Shown here piece by piece: positions 44,880 through 56,295 of a DNA stretch of 64,000 nt. The notes beneath the pieces are model-generated. The model saw only the letters and a list, made by a program, of their open reading frames with translations. It was not told where the DNA came from and did no database searches. Made by a program: the position numbers and the translations under genes. The stretch spans positions 202,270 through 266,269 of the forward strand of contig NW_006496517.1 of the NCBI RefSeq assembly GCF_000471905.2, read 5' to 3'. Each line of letters opens with the position of its first letter. Position 1 is the first letter of the stretch. This DNA comes from Amborella trichopoda. Taxonomy: Eukaryota > Streptophyta > Magnoliopsida > Amborellales > Amborellaceae.

Positions 44880-45535
44880 CAACCCTTTTACGTCAATATG
44901 GGGATAGACGGAATCCATCGAACAGGGTGGTTGTGCCTTGGATACACCCGACCTTTTTGTGTCGTATAAGGCTAGACGGTATCTGTCTCTACTCTTTTAC
45001 GTTGCACGAGTTTGACGTTTTTCCATTGAACAGGGTGGTTGTGCCCTGGATGCACCCTACATTTCACGTCATTTGGGGATAGACGGTACCTGCCTCGGCT
45101 CTTTTACATTGCATGTGTTTGAGGTTTTTCCATCGAACAAGGTGTGCCCTGGATACACCCGACCTTTCACGTCATACGGGGATAGATGGTATCTGCCTCG
45201 ACTCTTTTACGTCGCACGAGTTTGACGTTTTTCCATTAAAACAGGGTGCTTGTGCGTTGGAAACACCCGACCTTTCACATCATACCGGAATAGACGGTAC
45301 GTCTCAACTCTTTTACGTCGCACAAGTTTGACGTCTTTCCATTAAATAGGGTGGTTGTGCTCTGAATGCACCCGACCTTTCACGTCATGTGGGGATAGAC
45401 GATACTTGCCTCGGTTCTTTTACATCGCACAAGTTTGACTTATTTCTATTGAAACAGGGTGGTTGTGCCCAGAATACACCCGACCTTTCAAGGGGTAGAT
45501 GATATATGCCTTGGCTCGTTTACGTCGCACAAGTT
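44880..45535. repeat. ~105-115-bp tandem array in Tat-2 3' UTR
   Basis: About six units, each with ACAGGGTGGTTGTGCC, CACCCGACCTTTCACGTCAT, GGGGATAGACGGTA, CTCGGCTCTTTTACGTCGCA and CGAGTTTGACGTTTTTCC. Unit length varies through small indels. Confidence 0.9.
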
Positions 45536-45845
45536 TGACGTATTTCCTGTCTCGGCTCTTTAACGTCAAACGAGTTTGACGTTTTTTCTGTCTTGGCTCT
45601 TTAATGTCGCACGAGTTTGATGGTTTTCCTGTCTCGGCTCTTTAACGTTGCACGAGTTTGACGTTTTTTTCGTGTCTCGGCTCTTTAACATCGCACGAGT
45701 TTGACGTATTTTTCTTATCTCGGCTCTTTAACATCGCACGCGTTTGACGCTTATCTTGTCTCGGCTCTTTTACATTGCACAAGTTTGATGTTTATCCTGT
45801 CTTGGCTCTTTTATGTCGCACGAGTTTGATGTTTTTCTGAATTGG
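45536..45845. repeat. ~45-bp tandem array derived from the longer unit
   Basis: Seven units of CTGTCTCGGCTCTTTAACGT plus CGCACGAGTTTGACGTTTTT. This is the last third of the adjacent ~110-bp unit, with the ACAGGGTGG...ATAGACGG part missing. Confidence 0.9.
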
Positions 45846-46669
45846 ACTTTGGGACATCATACGCACACACGGTGATGAGCTTGCCTCATTTCGCATCAAG
45901 GGATCCAGTCGAGAGAAAAACGCTCTCAGACTAGCCAATATCATCATTGACGAGGTTCACCCATCTCCGATATGTGGTAGTTGGTAGTTATACTCATACA
46001 ACTATGGAGTGCCTGGATAATTTCAAACTTTCATAATAGGCGTAGGAAGTTGGCTTCGAGAACGATGCTAGATAGACTAAAAGTTTACCTCTTTTAGTGA
46101 TGGAGGAAGTCCTTTCTAAAAGGGTTTTAGAAATGGAGGGTTTTAACGATCAGATTGGAAAAATGTTTTTAAAAGGGATGGGCCTTACAGTTTTGCCACC
46201 TGTGGCCCCTTTGATGGTCATTTTCTTTACTTTAGTTTACCCAAAGATGATGAAAGGATTTCCTTGTGAGATTGTGAGAACTCAAAAGTCTCGAAGTTGT
46301 CTTTTTACCTTTGAAGCTTTCATCTTATGCTCCGCGGGTCAATGAAGAGTTATCTGGATTCTTGCTGAGCTTTCATCTTGGAGAGGTCCTAATGTTCTTC
46401 TAGGATTCGTCGAAGTCACTTCAGTTTTCTATTCTTTTCACGCTCCTGCATCTTTCTAAGTTAGTTCTGTTGGGAACCTGCAGGGCTTAGGAGGAGTCTT
46501 CGTCCTCAAGGTCTGCTTGTGCCGTATTGTTAGAACTTGTAAGTACTTGTTTGTACTCGAGTGTTTTTGAATCAAAAGCTCCTTCTTAGAGTTTTTCTTT
46601 TTTTTTTTACTCGTAATGCCCTTTCAAGTTTTGATGCCTTTTTAGGTTTTCACCACTCTTTTGAGCCTA

Positions 46670-47570
46670 TTATGGGTAATATTTTCTGAGATACATCGCA
46701 TTGATGGGGTCGTTGAGCTCGCACCCCTCCTGATTCTTGATCTTGTAAGAATTACCTGCGTGCACTAGGGTGACCACGAATCTCCCCTCCCAATTAGGTT
46801 TGAACTTGCCTAAAGGGTGTGGGTTCGCAGGAGTGTGGAAGATTTTCTTAAGTACCATGTCCCCTTCCTTGAACTGTTGAGGAACAACTTTACGTTGGTA
46901 TGCCCTCTCGATTCTACGCAGGTAAGCAACAATATGTGTTGCTCGTAGTCGTCTTTCATCCAAATTAACGAGGGCAGCGATTCGTGCTTTGATCTTTTGT
47001 TCCCCATCCGAATCTTTATGAATAAGCACTTGGAAAGATGATATCTCAACTTCAATGGGTAACACTGCTTCCATTCCATATACCAATGAGTACGGGATCA
47101 TACCAGTAGGAGTCTTCTATGTTGTCCAGTAGGCCCATAGCGCGTCATTCAGCTTTTCTTACCAATCTTTGCCACCTCTATTATTCTGTCTATAATTATG
47201 AGAAGTCCTTTGTTTGTAGCCTCTGCTTGTCAATTTTCTTGAGGGTAGTAAGGTGTAGAGAATTTTTGAGTTATTCCAAACTTTTTGCACACCTTAGAGA
47301 CCTTTTCATTTTTGAGATTGGATCTATTATCAGTAATGATTGACTTAGGAACACCGAACCTGGATACAATATTGTTCTTTATGAAAAGGCAATATATTGT
47401 CCCTCAATTTTAACAAATGATACGGCCTCTACCCATTTGGTGAAGTATTCTGTAGCTGTTAATATAAAACGGTGACCGTTTGAGGCTTTTAGTGATACCA
47501 TTCCGATGATATTATATGGGTGAATGGTGAGTTTATGAGGAGAAAATCCTAAAGATGCCAATTACAAATC
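46670..47570 (-). pseudogene. Tat-2 integrase (C-terminal part of pol)
   Basis: On the minus strand, 47561-47379 gives IIGMVSLKASNGHRFILTAT and EYFTKWVEAVSFVKIEGQY, the gypsy integrase core (G-I--KASNGH-FILVA-DYFTKWVEA). 47101-46670 (143 residues) gives MIPYSLVYGMEAVLPIEVEI, ERAYQRKVVPQQFKEGDMVL, GKFKPNWEGRFVVTLVHAGN and ends MYLRKYYP, the Tat pol C-terminus. The ~280 bp between are frame-shifted. Upstream RT is missing because the element breaks off near 47570. Confidence 0.85.
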
Positions 47571-48530
47571 TATATTAAAAAATGGTAAGTAGCTGAATCT
47601 AAGCTATGCAAGGTTTGAGAGAATAGTTCATTATGGTGAAGAGCTTCCTAAGAAGGCAGCCATGGCTATGAATGGGTGACCATGGTTCTCTCTCTAAATT
47701 TGGGGATTTTTAGGTATTGTTAAATTTTGGGATTTTGATTGAAGTTTAGCTTCCTACAATTTTATTCATGTCTATTATAAGTTAAATTTGGGGATTTTTT
47801 ATTGAAGTTAGAGTTAAGTCTCTTATTTCAAAGGGTGATGGGTTCTCTCTCTTTCTCTCTATCATATGCTTTTTTGTAATCTATTTTTCCCCAATCTAAT
47901 GTTTGTTAAATTTTGGGATTTTATATACAACTAGTTTCTCTGTAAGATCCTAATCTATTTTTCCCCACTCTAATGGGTTTTTTTTTTCTATGTAAGATCC
48001 TAATCTGTAGTTTGTCTCTGTAATGTTAAATTTGGGATTTACTTTTTTTCTGAACGATCTTATTTTTTTCTCCCAGTCTAATACAGTTAATTTCTCTCTG
48101 TAAAGTTAAATTTAGGGATCTAATGCTGGTAGTTTCTCTTTCTAATGTTAAATTTGGTTGTTTTCATTTTTTTTTTGTTTTTTGCTGAACGGTGATTTTC
48201 TTCCCCCAAAAAAGAAATGTTTGTTAGTAGGTACAAAATAGAAATTTCATAAAAGAAAAACACGTTATTTAACTTATAAAAAAAAAAACAGATTATTTAT
48301 AGCAACGTTTTTTTTAACACTTTTTTTTGGTAGTTGAAAAAAAATGTGCTTTAAACTTCTCTTTGAAAAAAACGTGTTTTTTTGCGAATATATTGAAAAA
48401 TACACCGATTAAAACGTTTTTCATAAAACGACAATCTTTTCAAAAAATCGTCTTTAAATCGGCGATTTGTTAAGTATGATCTAGTCTTGCATGTGATTAA
48501 AATACACCCAACAAAAGGGCCTCGAATATT
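47571..48530. other. T-rich unassigned DNA
   Basis: Repeated GTTAAATTTGGGGATTTT-like words at 47690-48160 look like degenerate duplications. No gene is supported. It may be intronic or transposon-derived. Confidence 0.4.
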
Positions 48531-48532
48531 GT

Positions 48533-48592
48533 GAGCATGGGAGATTCCCAAAAGACATGTTAGAGCATGGGAGATTCCCAAAAGGCATGTTA
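48533..48592. repeat. 30-bp direct duplication
   Basis: GAGCATGGGAGATTCCCAAA plus AG(A/G)CATGTTA occurs twice in tandem (48533-48562 and 48563-48592), differing at one base. Confidence 0.85.
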
Positions 48593-48639
48593 AGCTGAGT
48601 GATTTGGGTGGCTTCACTGACATTACCTATCCTCACCAT

Positions 48640-49255
48640 TAAGGCCATGCATGCCTCGTTATCTTCAACCATTCCCTCTTTTCCAAGAGGTTCACGTTAA
48701 TAGTGGGAGGATGACCACCAAATCCCCGTTCTTCATCACTTCTCCCTATATCATCTTTGCATTTCCGGTCTATATAAATCTACCGATGGCGAAGGTTCAT
48801 TTCCTTATTTCAACCCTCATATCCTTAAGCATGACTACTCCTACCTTCCCCCGGTGCCTATCCATCTCGCTTAACCTTGAAATGACTGCTGTTATGTGGG
48901 GTGATGAGGACCATACCATAGACATTCTCCCGGCTATCTCCGATCGTGAGAGTAGCCAAAACATCCCGTTGGCTTCCATTTCCTGAGCCTGGCCGCTTCT
49001 TCTGATGGAGAAGCCCTTGAGAATGAACTTCCTGAGGCAGCATTATAGGCTGGCCCGATGAAGGACCCAAAGTCCCGAGAGATTGCTTGCCTCTAGGAAC
49101 TGGTGACAAGGTTCCGTCGTGAGCCGGAATACCACCAAAATATGTCTGATTTCTATCGGGGAGAGGTCGAACATATCAAGGAGACCCTGGCCTGTGTTAA
49201 GAGGTAGCTGGCTTGTCATAAGATTGATGCGCTTCAGGGAGTGATGCCTTAAACG
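48640..49255 (+). other. Unassigned coding-like remnant
   Basis: Plus-strand frames with coding-like composition, broken by stops: 48651-48986, then around 49100-49250 a helical stretch (NMSDFYRGEVEHIKETLACV) that ends in a stop at 49250. It resembles the coiled-coil tail of retroelement ORFs but matches no family I can name. Confidence 0.3.
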
Positions 49256-50510
49256 GTGAGCTATTCTCTTTTTATTTTATTTATTTATTTATTTTTATTT
49301 TTATGAACTACAAGGGCTTCGTCTCAAACTTATATCAATAAAACTCCTGTTATGCTCAATATAATGTCTCAAGTTGCTCTGCGTTTCGGCTTAATCATTT
49401 TGCATTATCTTCCCTTTAACGGATATATGCTCCCTTACATTCACCGCAGGTTTACGTTATCTATTCCCCGTTCATAACCTTTTTTAACGAATTGTAAGGG
49501 CATTCAGGGCTTGAAGGCGAGGAAGCCAAACGTCACACCTCTTTTAAACTCCCATCTCTTCATATCCTTTACTCATTCTCCACTTGGGCTTAACCCTCTG
49601 CAACTCCGGTAACTTATCATCTTCTCAGCGAGCACCTCGATTTTCAACCAGCTTTTATGATTTCCACTTCCGTTATTTCGATATCACAGGAACACCCTCT
49701 ATTGGCTGTGTTTTCAAAACTCTCATCATTACTGCATAAAAAAAGATTCCGACCAATCTTTCGACTTCCCTATCCAGTATCCGGCAACTTCCGTGTTCTG
49801 AAGAGCATCAATCTAATCCCCCCACAAGTAAAGCCTACGGTTGTCAAGCTTTCGGCATTCCATCATTAAGGCTCAAATCAGGAACTCGATATACAGAGTG
49901 AGTTCCTTTTCCCCCAAAATTTATTTCAGAATTTCTCCATATTCTAGCACATTTTATTCTATATTTTCTTCTTATCACTTGTCATTTGCACTGATCCTGG
50001 CTCCTGAGCATCTGCTCACAACAGGGAAAAGGTACAATGATATTTGGCCCATCCCGCCCTCTTGCTCTAAGTCGATGCTCTGGGGTTATGCCCCTGACTT
50101 TGGCTTTCATCAATTGGACACATGGGATTTTTGGGATTCAATAATGCATGCGGAAGCTATCCAAATGTTTTAAAAATCTATAAGGGTTTCTTCAAGATTT
50201 GGCTAGGCTTTCTGTGAAGTGTCGATTTAGAAATCAGAGTTCTCTTGATCTTCCATAACTTGCATCAGCTTGAAATTGAATGCCCCATGCGTTTGATTAT
50301 CAGGTCTTGAATCCTCCTCATTATTGATGTTGGATCCCACCTTCCGCCGGTTTGATTCCTAAAGCAAATTTTGGGCTTTTAACCTTAGGTCTTGAGTTAT
50401 CTAGCGTAGATTAAAAGGTTATCGACTTTTGCATTTGAACCAATCCAGAGTTCTAGGCTCCGTCGCTCAAGGCATTTGAACCAATCTAGAGTTCTAGACT
50501 CCATCCCTCA
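49256..50510. other. Unassigned DNA
   Basis: T-rich, with a TTTATTTATTT run at 49273-49305. No supported gene. It leads into the tandem array at 50511. Confidence 0.35.
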
Positions 50511-51290
50511 AGCCTGTACGAGCATCAGATTAAGGACCTTGGGTTGCATGTGAGAGATATGGTTTTAAGGATTGAACCTTGTCTTGAGCTGGGCCTAGGT
50601 CAGGAACTTTAAGCTATATGGGAAATGTATAAAACTAAAAATCGAACCCTATCCTGAGCCATGAAGGCATCGGCCGTAGGCTAATAACCTTAAGCCATAT
50701 AGAAAATGGATGGGACTAAGGATTGAACCTCGTCCTAAGCCACAAAGGCATTGGGCTTATGTTAAGAACCTTAAGCCTATAGGAAATGGATGAGACTAAG
50801 AACTGAGCTTTGTTTTGAGCCATGAAAGCATCGGGCGTAGGTTAGAAACCTAAAGCCATACAAGAAATGTATGGGATTATGGATCAAACTTCGTCCTAAG
50901 ACGCGAAGGCATGGGGCATAGGTTAAGAACCTTAAGCCATATAAGAAATGGATGAGACTAAGGATTGAACCTCGCATGAGTTGCAAAGGCATCGGGCATA
51001 GGTTAAGAACCTTAAGCCATATAAGAAATGGATGAGACTAATGACCGAACCTTGTCTTGAGCCTCGAAGGCTTCAGACGGAGGTTAAGAACCTTAAGCTA
51101 TATAGGAAATGAATGACACTAAGGATCAAATCTCATCCTAAGCTGCCAAGGCATCGGGCCTAAGTTAGGAACCTTAAGCCCTATAAAAAATGTATAGGAC
51201 TAAGGATCGAACCCCCTTTTGAGAGGTGAAGGCATCAAACATAGGTCAGAAACCTTAAGCCATATAAAAAATGTATGTGCACCGAGGATT
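50511..51290. repeat. ~88-bp tandem array
   Basis: Eight to nine units with GGCATCGGGC(G/C)TAGGTTAAG, AACCTTAAGCCATATAAGAA, ATGGATGAGACTAAGGATTG and AACCTCGTCCTAAGC words. Units at 50990 and 50910 are the most alike. Outer units are more diverged, as is common at array edges. No host element was identified, although such arrays occur in Tat 3' regions. Confidence 0.9.
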
Positions 51291-52040
51291 TGACAGGGAA
51301 CCTTTCTCTTTTCAAGCATCATGCGCATTTTCGAAGGAAGGGGAAAATTGGAGGAAGCAATGCACGGGCATCTCATTGCCCCGACACCAACCTATATACT
51401 AAAACAATGGCCTTTATCATGAGAACCTCACAAAACTTTCACATATCAACTTTCTAGTGGAGTCCGTTGACCTCGGGGAATTCACTCATCATTCTTTCCG
51501 TGGCCTTCCCCGGTAAAAATTAATGTTACAGACTTCACCCTGGCAATTTGAATAAAATAACATCAAGGCATGACTTCACCCTTACAATTTGAATACAATA
51601 AAAACAATTTCGCCTTAGTACATACAACTTCTGACCTTCATAGTTTAATAGTGATTTGAATACAATAATTTGGAGTTACCCATAGTTCAATAGAACAAAA
51701 TGTTAAGTTGCCCCACAACTCTCATCGTTTGGGGCCTCAAAAAGAGAAACAACATATGCTCAAGATTTTGAACCAAATCATAAAAAAACTATGTGCAATA
51801 TGAACTATGATCAAACTCAAACAAGAATCAATATGGACTAGTTGCAAATAAATAATTTGAAGCAAGTCACTAACCAAAGGCATTAACAAAACCAAAAGGT
51901 CCTTCATTGCAAAAATTTGGAGCATCCAGGACACTCCAATTTTATATTATTTTTTATACATTAACCTTTATACAAAAACAAAAGAAACATACGCGGCCTA
52001 TGTTTCTCGACACCTTGGGTTGTACTATTTTGTTCTTGCT
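51291..52040. other. Unassigned intergenic DNA
   Basis: AT-rich. The word ATTTGAATACAATAA occurs three times (51549, 51589 and 51655). No coding signal. Confidence 0.4.
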
Positions 52041-54152
52041 CTACCAATCGTCGCTTTGCCTCCACAAGCATAGGCACGGGGTCACCTCTAATGCTTCGAA
52101 AGGGCCAAGCAAGGGGACCTTGTCTGCCTCCTCATTTGTGTCCTTGCCTATCTCCTCCTCATTTTTCTCCTCGACTGCGTGCACCTCCTGGATAGACAAC
52201 TCTCGAACCCTCGACGGGCAGCTATTACGTGCTTTTGAGTGATGGGTCCCATTTATCTGAAGCAAATGTAGAAATGAAGTGTTGCAACATGCATTGTACC
52301 CTGTTAATTTGCAAAGGAGAAAACTATTATAAAAGGCGTATGTCACATGCCATAAAAAATTAACTATAAAATAAATCAAAAGGAATAAACAACATTTTCT
52401 TACCATGCTTAACATGTCGGCGTATCCTCTCGGGGTGAATATTATATGTATTGGACGTGTAGGGTCCCAAGTCATCGGTCTAGACACCCTTGAGTACCAT
52501 TGCATGTACTCTACGGAGGGCACCCCACCCTAAGTGTCTTTGGGATCATCATCCCCAACCCCACACCGACCCCCATTCCTAGTCCAGTAACCGTATCGAT
52601 CCTCCCATCTTTGGATTTGCGGGGCTAGCTACTGGACCCATGAAGCCACATGCCTACCACACCTATCTCGTCGTTCCCATCTCTCTAGATTCAGAAAACT
52701 ATCAGTCGGTCCCATCTCTTTAGATTTAAAAAACTGTCGAAGCACTCGCTCTGACATATAGTGTTCTGCAATGTTATCATAAATAAGAAAAATACTGCAC
52801 ATTGTAGAGGTCAAAGCATCACTAGATGCTTCCCAATCATCCTACTACATTTGGCCACTATTTGGATCCATTATATATGGCTGCCACTGAACCTACAAAT
52901 GTTGTTCAAGGCTCTCAAGTATAATGTGGAACCCACCAATAATCATACAAATAATTCAATTTTTGTATTAGGTGTATTTTATTCATTTGCACTTTTCCAC
53001 CAACAGAATTAAAAATTGTGATAAATTACTTGTCGTTGTGCTAACCTTATTGGGATCTATGAGGTCGAGCCCTTGATGGTAGTAGGCAACATTGCGTGAA
53101 GGGCTTCTATTTTTAAGGGGATGTCTCCATGGCTTTGTTTGTGGCTCGCCCACTCTAACCTGTCAGTCCTCATCAATAGACTGCAAAGTAAAAAAAAATA
53201 CTCAAATGCCCAATTCTGCAAAATAAATTAATAACAAAAAATGTAATAAGTATATCGACCTAATTGGTTTTAGAAATGAAAATCACATAAAAATATTGTC
53301 ACACTGATGCACAACTATCTATGCACAATTACCTGATAAAATGTTATTGACCTGCTAAAGTGTTGGTTCTTGGTGATAACAAGCTTATGAAGAGAGCGGA
53401 ATAAAAAGGCTTGTTCTACAGTACCCCATGCATATCACCTTGCTCTATCAATATCTTCGAAGAGCTTCAAATACCTTGTGGGCACCTTGTTGCCCTTCGA
53501 GTCTGCAAAAATTGTGCTCCCACCTGCATGCACCTCTCAACCACATCATCGGTAGCATTTCTTGGCATTATCATGAATTTGTCTTTGAACCAATTAAATT
53601 TGATAGTCACTAATTTATGAAGTGAACCACCGGGAGAAGCTCTAAGCTCTTTATATATAGTAGTGATAGGGTAGGTAATCCTCTATAATGATGGGGTCCC
53701 TGATCACATTGAGCCATCATATTTGCCAAACATTGTATAGCATAGGCATCATCTCACCAATATGATCGTTAAAGTGTGTTGTATTGGTCTTGGACCGCCA
53801 TCTTGCCGCCATTGCAAAGATTAGGTTGTGGTCGATCTTCCATGGGCGTAGATTTACAAGGGGCAATAACCCTGCTCTAGCAACAAGGTCCCTTTGTGCC
53901 AGTGTGAAGACCCTAGACCATCTCCGGACGTTATTTCATCTCTCGTCAATATAAATACTTTTCCTCTCCAGTCAATATTTCCAAAAGTTTGATCAGTCAT
54001 TTATCATTTATCAAGATAGTGTTGATCAAGTAGGGAGGTATTATCAAGTTCTTGTAAACTACCTTACCAGTCCTTCCCAAACATCGTTAGAGATGTGCCG
54101 CCTCTGCAAATACAGGTCTTGAGGCTCAGCTCCTGCTCGGTGGGCCATAATA
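52041..54152 (-). pseudogene. MAIN-like plant mobile domain protein, pseudogene with introns
   Basis: MAIN/MAIL-type proteins are nuclear plant proteins with an aminotransferase-like plant mobile domain. On the minus strand from ATG 54152: MAHRAGAEPQDLYLQRRHIS, NDVWEGLVR then a stop. Further on come FTLAQRDLVARAGLLPLVNL, RPWKIDHNL, MAARWRSKTNTTHFNDHIGE-M, RYLKLFEDIDRARWYAWGTV, WQPYIMDPN followed by two stops, SERVLRQFFKSKEMGPTD (the family's ERVLRQF motif) and PSVEYMQWYSRVSRP. Consensus splice sites frame introns at about 53179-53333, 52894-53046 and 52257-52402 (TTTGCTTCAG acceptor in the last). Stops and small deletions argue for a pseudogene; the introns argue for a cellular origin, not an element ORF. 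Confidence 0.75.
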
Positions 54153-55600
54153 TATATTTTACATTGTAGCAAACTTGTTTTTCAGTAAGCATATTTCAGG
54201 AAGGAACTTATATTGCACTCAGATGATATTCATATAAGTTAATGATATGAAGACCCATTCATATAAGTTAACCTGACATAATTAACCAATTGTCATAATA
54301 TGGAGACCCATTCATAAGGAACTTATATTATACTTAGATAATATGGAGACCTTCATATAGGTTATTCCAAGCACTTGAATTGCATCCCTTTTATCTAATG
54401 CATTACATTGTGGGCTTATGAATAATTTAATTAAGGGAATGTCCATTCGAGTAAATGTTTATTTCACTTTACTCTCATCACCAAGGGATGAAATCAAACA
54501 ATTTCATTTGAAACCACCAAAACCCTAGACCAATGCAACAAAAAAATCTGAAAAAACCACAAATTAAATTTTTTTTTTATGTACCAAAACAACAATCATA
54601 GAGAGGGAGAGAATGAAGAGAGAAAGAGGGAGAGAGTCACAAAGTGGAAAAAAAAAGGATGTTAATACTTATCTATTAAGAGGGCGAGGCAAAAAATATC
54701 TTTGCCTCTGCTTCTCTTCTTCTTCGTGATGGAGAGAGAGATATACAGGTCTCTGTCTTTGGCGACAGGGAGAGGGAGTGAAAGAGGGGGAGAAGTAAAG
54801 TTAGAGAGAGAAACAGGGAAGGAAATTTACAGAGAGGGAGCGAGAGCAAGTGTGAAGATTGGGAGTTTTAGGGCTAAGGATCGGTAAGCATTGGATCGCT
54901 AGCAAACTTGGCCAAAAAAAAAAAAAATCTAGGTTCCCGTTTAGCGATGTATTTTCATATCAAATTGTACGTAAATTTTCCTACATAATAACATTCTCTT
55001 ATCAAAGAACTTTAGATAAACATTAATTGAATTCAAACTTAGAGAGGGATGACCATCAACTTTTAGATAAATATTAATTGAACTCGAACTTAGAGTGGGA
55101 TGGCCATCAACTCAAAACACATGCCCTTTATTATAGTTATTACCTATGGGCTTTATTTATAAACAGTTCACAAACTACCTCAATAACAAGTTACATGAAT
55201 AACCCTTTATTTAGAAGAAGTATTCATTTTCACTACCATTTGTCCTTACCTCTACAAAGTCACATATTGTTGTCCTTGTTTTTTTTTTTTTTATTCCCTT
55301 CATTGGTTCCTGTACATGTCATGTTCCTCGGATTATTCACAAGTGGTATTCAAGCTTTGATTTTTACAACTTTAGCCGTGGCATATATAGGCAAATACAT
55401 GAAGCGTCATTATTGAGTAACTTTCAAAATCAATCACAATCAAAATAATCATTTTTTAAAAATAAAGTGAGATTAACTACAAATGACACCACAACGTAAG
55501 AGATAACAACTAGGTCTCACAAGACTCCAAACCGGTACGCTTTTATATCAACATTGAACAAAATTTCAGGTATCTCAAAGAATGTTCTCTGATTTGGCAG
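54153..55600. other. AT-rich intergenic DNA with a GA-rich island
   Basis: No gene recognised. A near-repeat of GGAGACC(C)ATTCATA-AG occurs at 54250-54360. The segment 54596-54850 is rich in GAGAGAGGGAG and gives only simple-sequence frames. Two similar TTTTAGATAAA(C/T)ATTAATTG segments lie at 55010 and 55060. Confidence 0.45.
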
Positions 55601-55612
55601 TTGCTCGAAACC

Positions 55613-55634
55613 GAGAGAGAGAGAGAGAGAGAGG
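55613..55634. repeat. (GA)n microsatellite
   Basis: Eleven or so GA dinucleotides about 100 bp upstream of the P1BS pair of MIR399. Confidence 0.9.
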
Positions 55635-55732
55635 GGTTGATACCAGTATCGAACTCTGAAGAATGGGGGACCAATGCCTCTATGCATGTAAAAAGGGTAA
55701 GGGAAGGAAGGTCCTATGGCATTGTGCCATGG

Positions 55733-55740
55733 GGATATGC
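55733..55740. promoter_or_regulatory. P1BS site GGATATGC
   Basis: Matches GNATATNC, the PHR1-binding consensus. It is the exact reverse complement of the second site at 55752, with an 11-bp spacer, so the pair forms a larger palindrome. Confidence 0.7.
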
Positions 55741-55751
55741 TTGTACCAACA

Positions 55752-55759
55752 GCATATCC
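55752..55759. promoter_or_regulatory. P1BS site GCATATCC
   Basis: Second match to GNATATNC, 56 bp before the TATA box and ~130 bp upstream of the MIR399 hairpin. Confidence 0.7.
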
Positions 55760-55814
55760 AAGAAACCTTTGTTTCCATTTCTCCATTAATGTCCACCTTT
55801 CCACCCTGCCTATG

Positions 55815-55824
55815 CATATATATC
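55815..55824 (+). promoter_or_regulatory. TATA box of plus-strand MIR399
   Basis: CATATATATC followed by a CACTCGCTCACTA context. Transcription would start near 55850, about 35 nt before the hairpin base. Confidence 0.6.
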
Positions 55825-55879
55825 ACACTCGCTCACTAATAGTAACAGTTATAGTAAAGAAGATATGTGGAGGTCAGGA

Positions 55880-55985
55880 GCAAGAATGAGAGTGCAGTTC
55901 TCCTTTGGCAGACACTCAATCCACTTAGCCAAGCCAATGTGGTTTAGGCCCTGCCAAAGGAGAATTGCCCTGCCATTCGCCTTCA
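55880..55985 (+). ncRNA. MIR399: MIR399 microRNA precursor (plus strand)
   Basis: The 3' arm at 55952-55972 is a 21-mer TGCCAAAGGAGAATTGCC + CTG, identical to the classical miR399 sequence as I recall it from several angiosperms. The 5' arm at 55892-55912 (GTGCAGTTCTCCTTTGGCAG...) pairs with it as the star strand; the loop is ~39 nt (55913-55951) and the stem extends beyond the duplex (AAGAATGAGA against ATTCGCCTT). miR399 guides cleavage of PHO2/UBC24 mRNA, releasing phosphate uptake under starvation. Two P1BS sites and a TATA box upstream fit PHR1 control. Looks intact and functional. Confidence 0.92.
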
Positions 55986-56149
55986 CACTCATTAAACACA
56001 TGCAGCACAAGTCCTTGGACCTATGCAATGATAAATTGCAGGTTTGCTACATTTATATGAGTACAGCGAAGCTCTAACAGGTTTTAAGGTGCGTGTTCCG
56101 CTGTTTTCCCAGGCGAATGGATAAACAAAGTTATTTTGTTCTTTTTATT

Positions 56150-56295
56150 GAAGAGAGCATTTTTATAATTAAATATGAAAATATATTTTAAGGTTATCAC
56201 AAAGATTTTCAATAATGAAACCATATTTCTCGACACTATTTGAAGGTGTGTTTTATTTTGATTGTTTAGAGCTTCGGTTCTATACAAACTGCACC
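56150..56295. mobile_element. MITE, family 1, copy C (right half only)
   Basis: ATATTTTAAGGTTATCACAA, AGATTTTCAATAATGAAACC and the end TTGATTGTTTAGAGC...CTATACAAACTGCACC match the right half of copy D. The left half is absent; the region 56090-56150 does not align. Confidence 0.7.

Larger units (their letters stand above)
44161..46669 (-). other. Tat-2 3' untranslated region
   Basis: 2.5 kb between the end of pol (46670) and the polypurine tract, non-coding in all frames, and carrying the two tandem arrays listed separately. Long 3' UTRs with tandem repeats are characteristic of Ogre/Tat elements. Confidence 0.65.
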
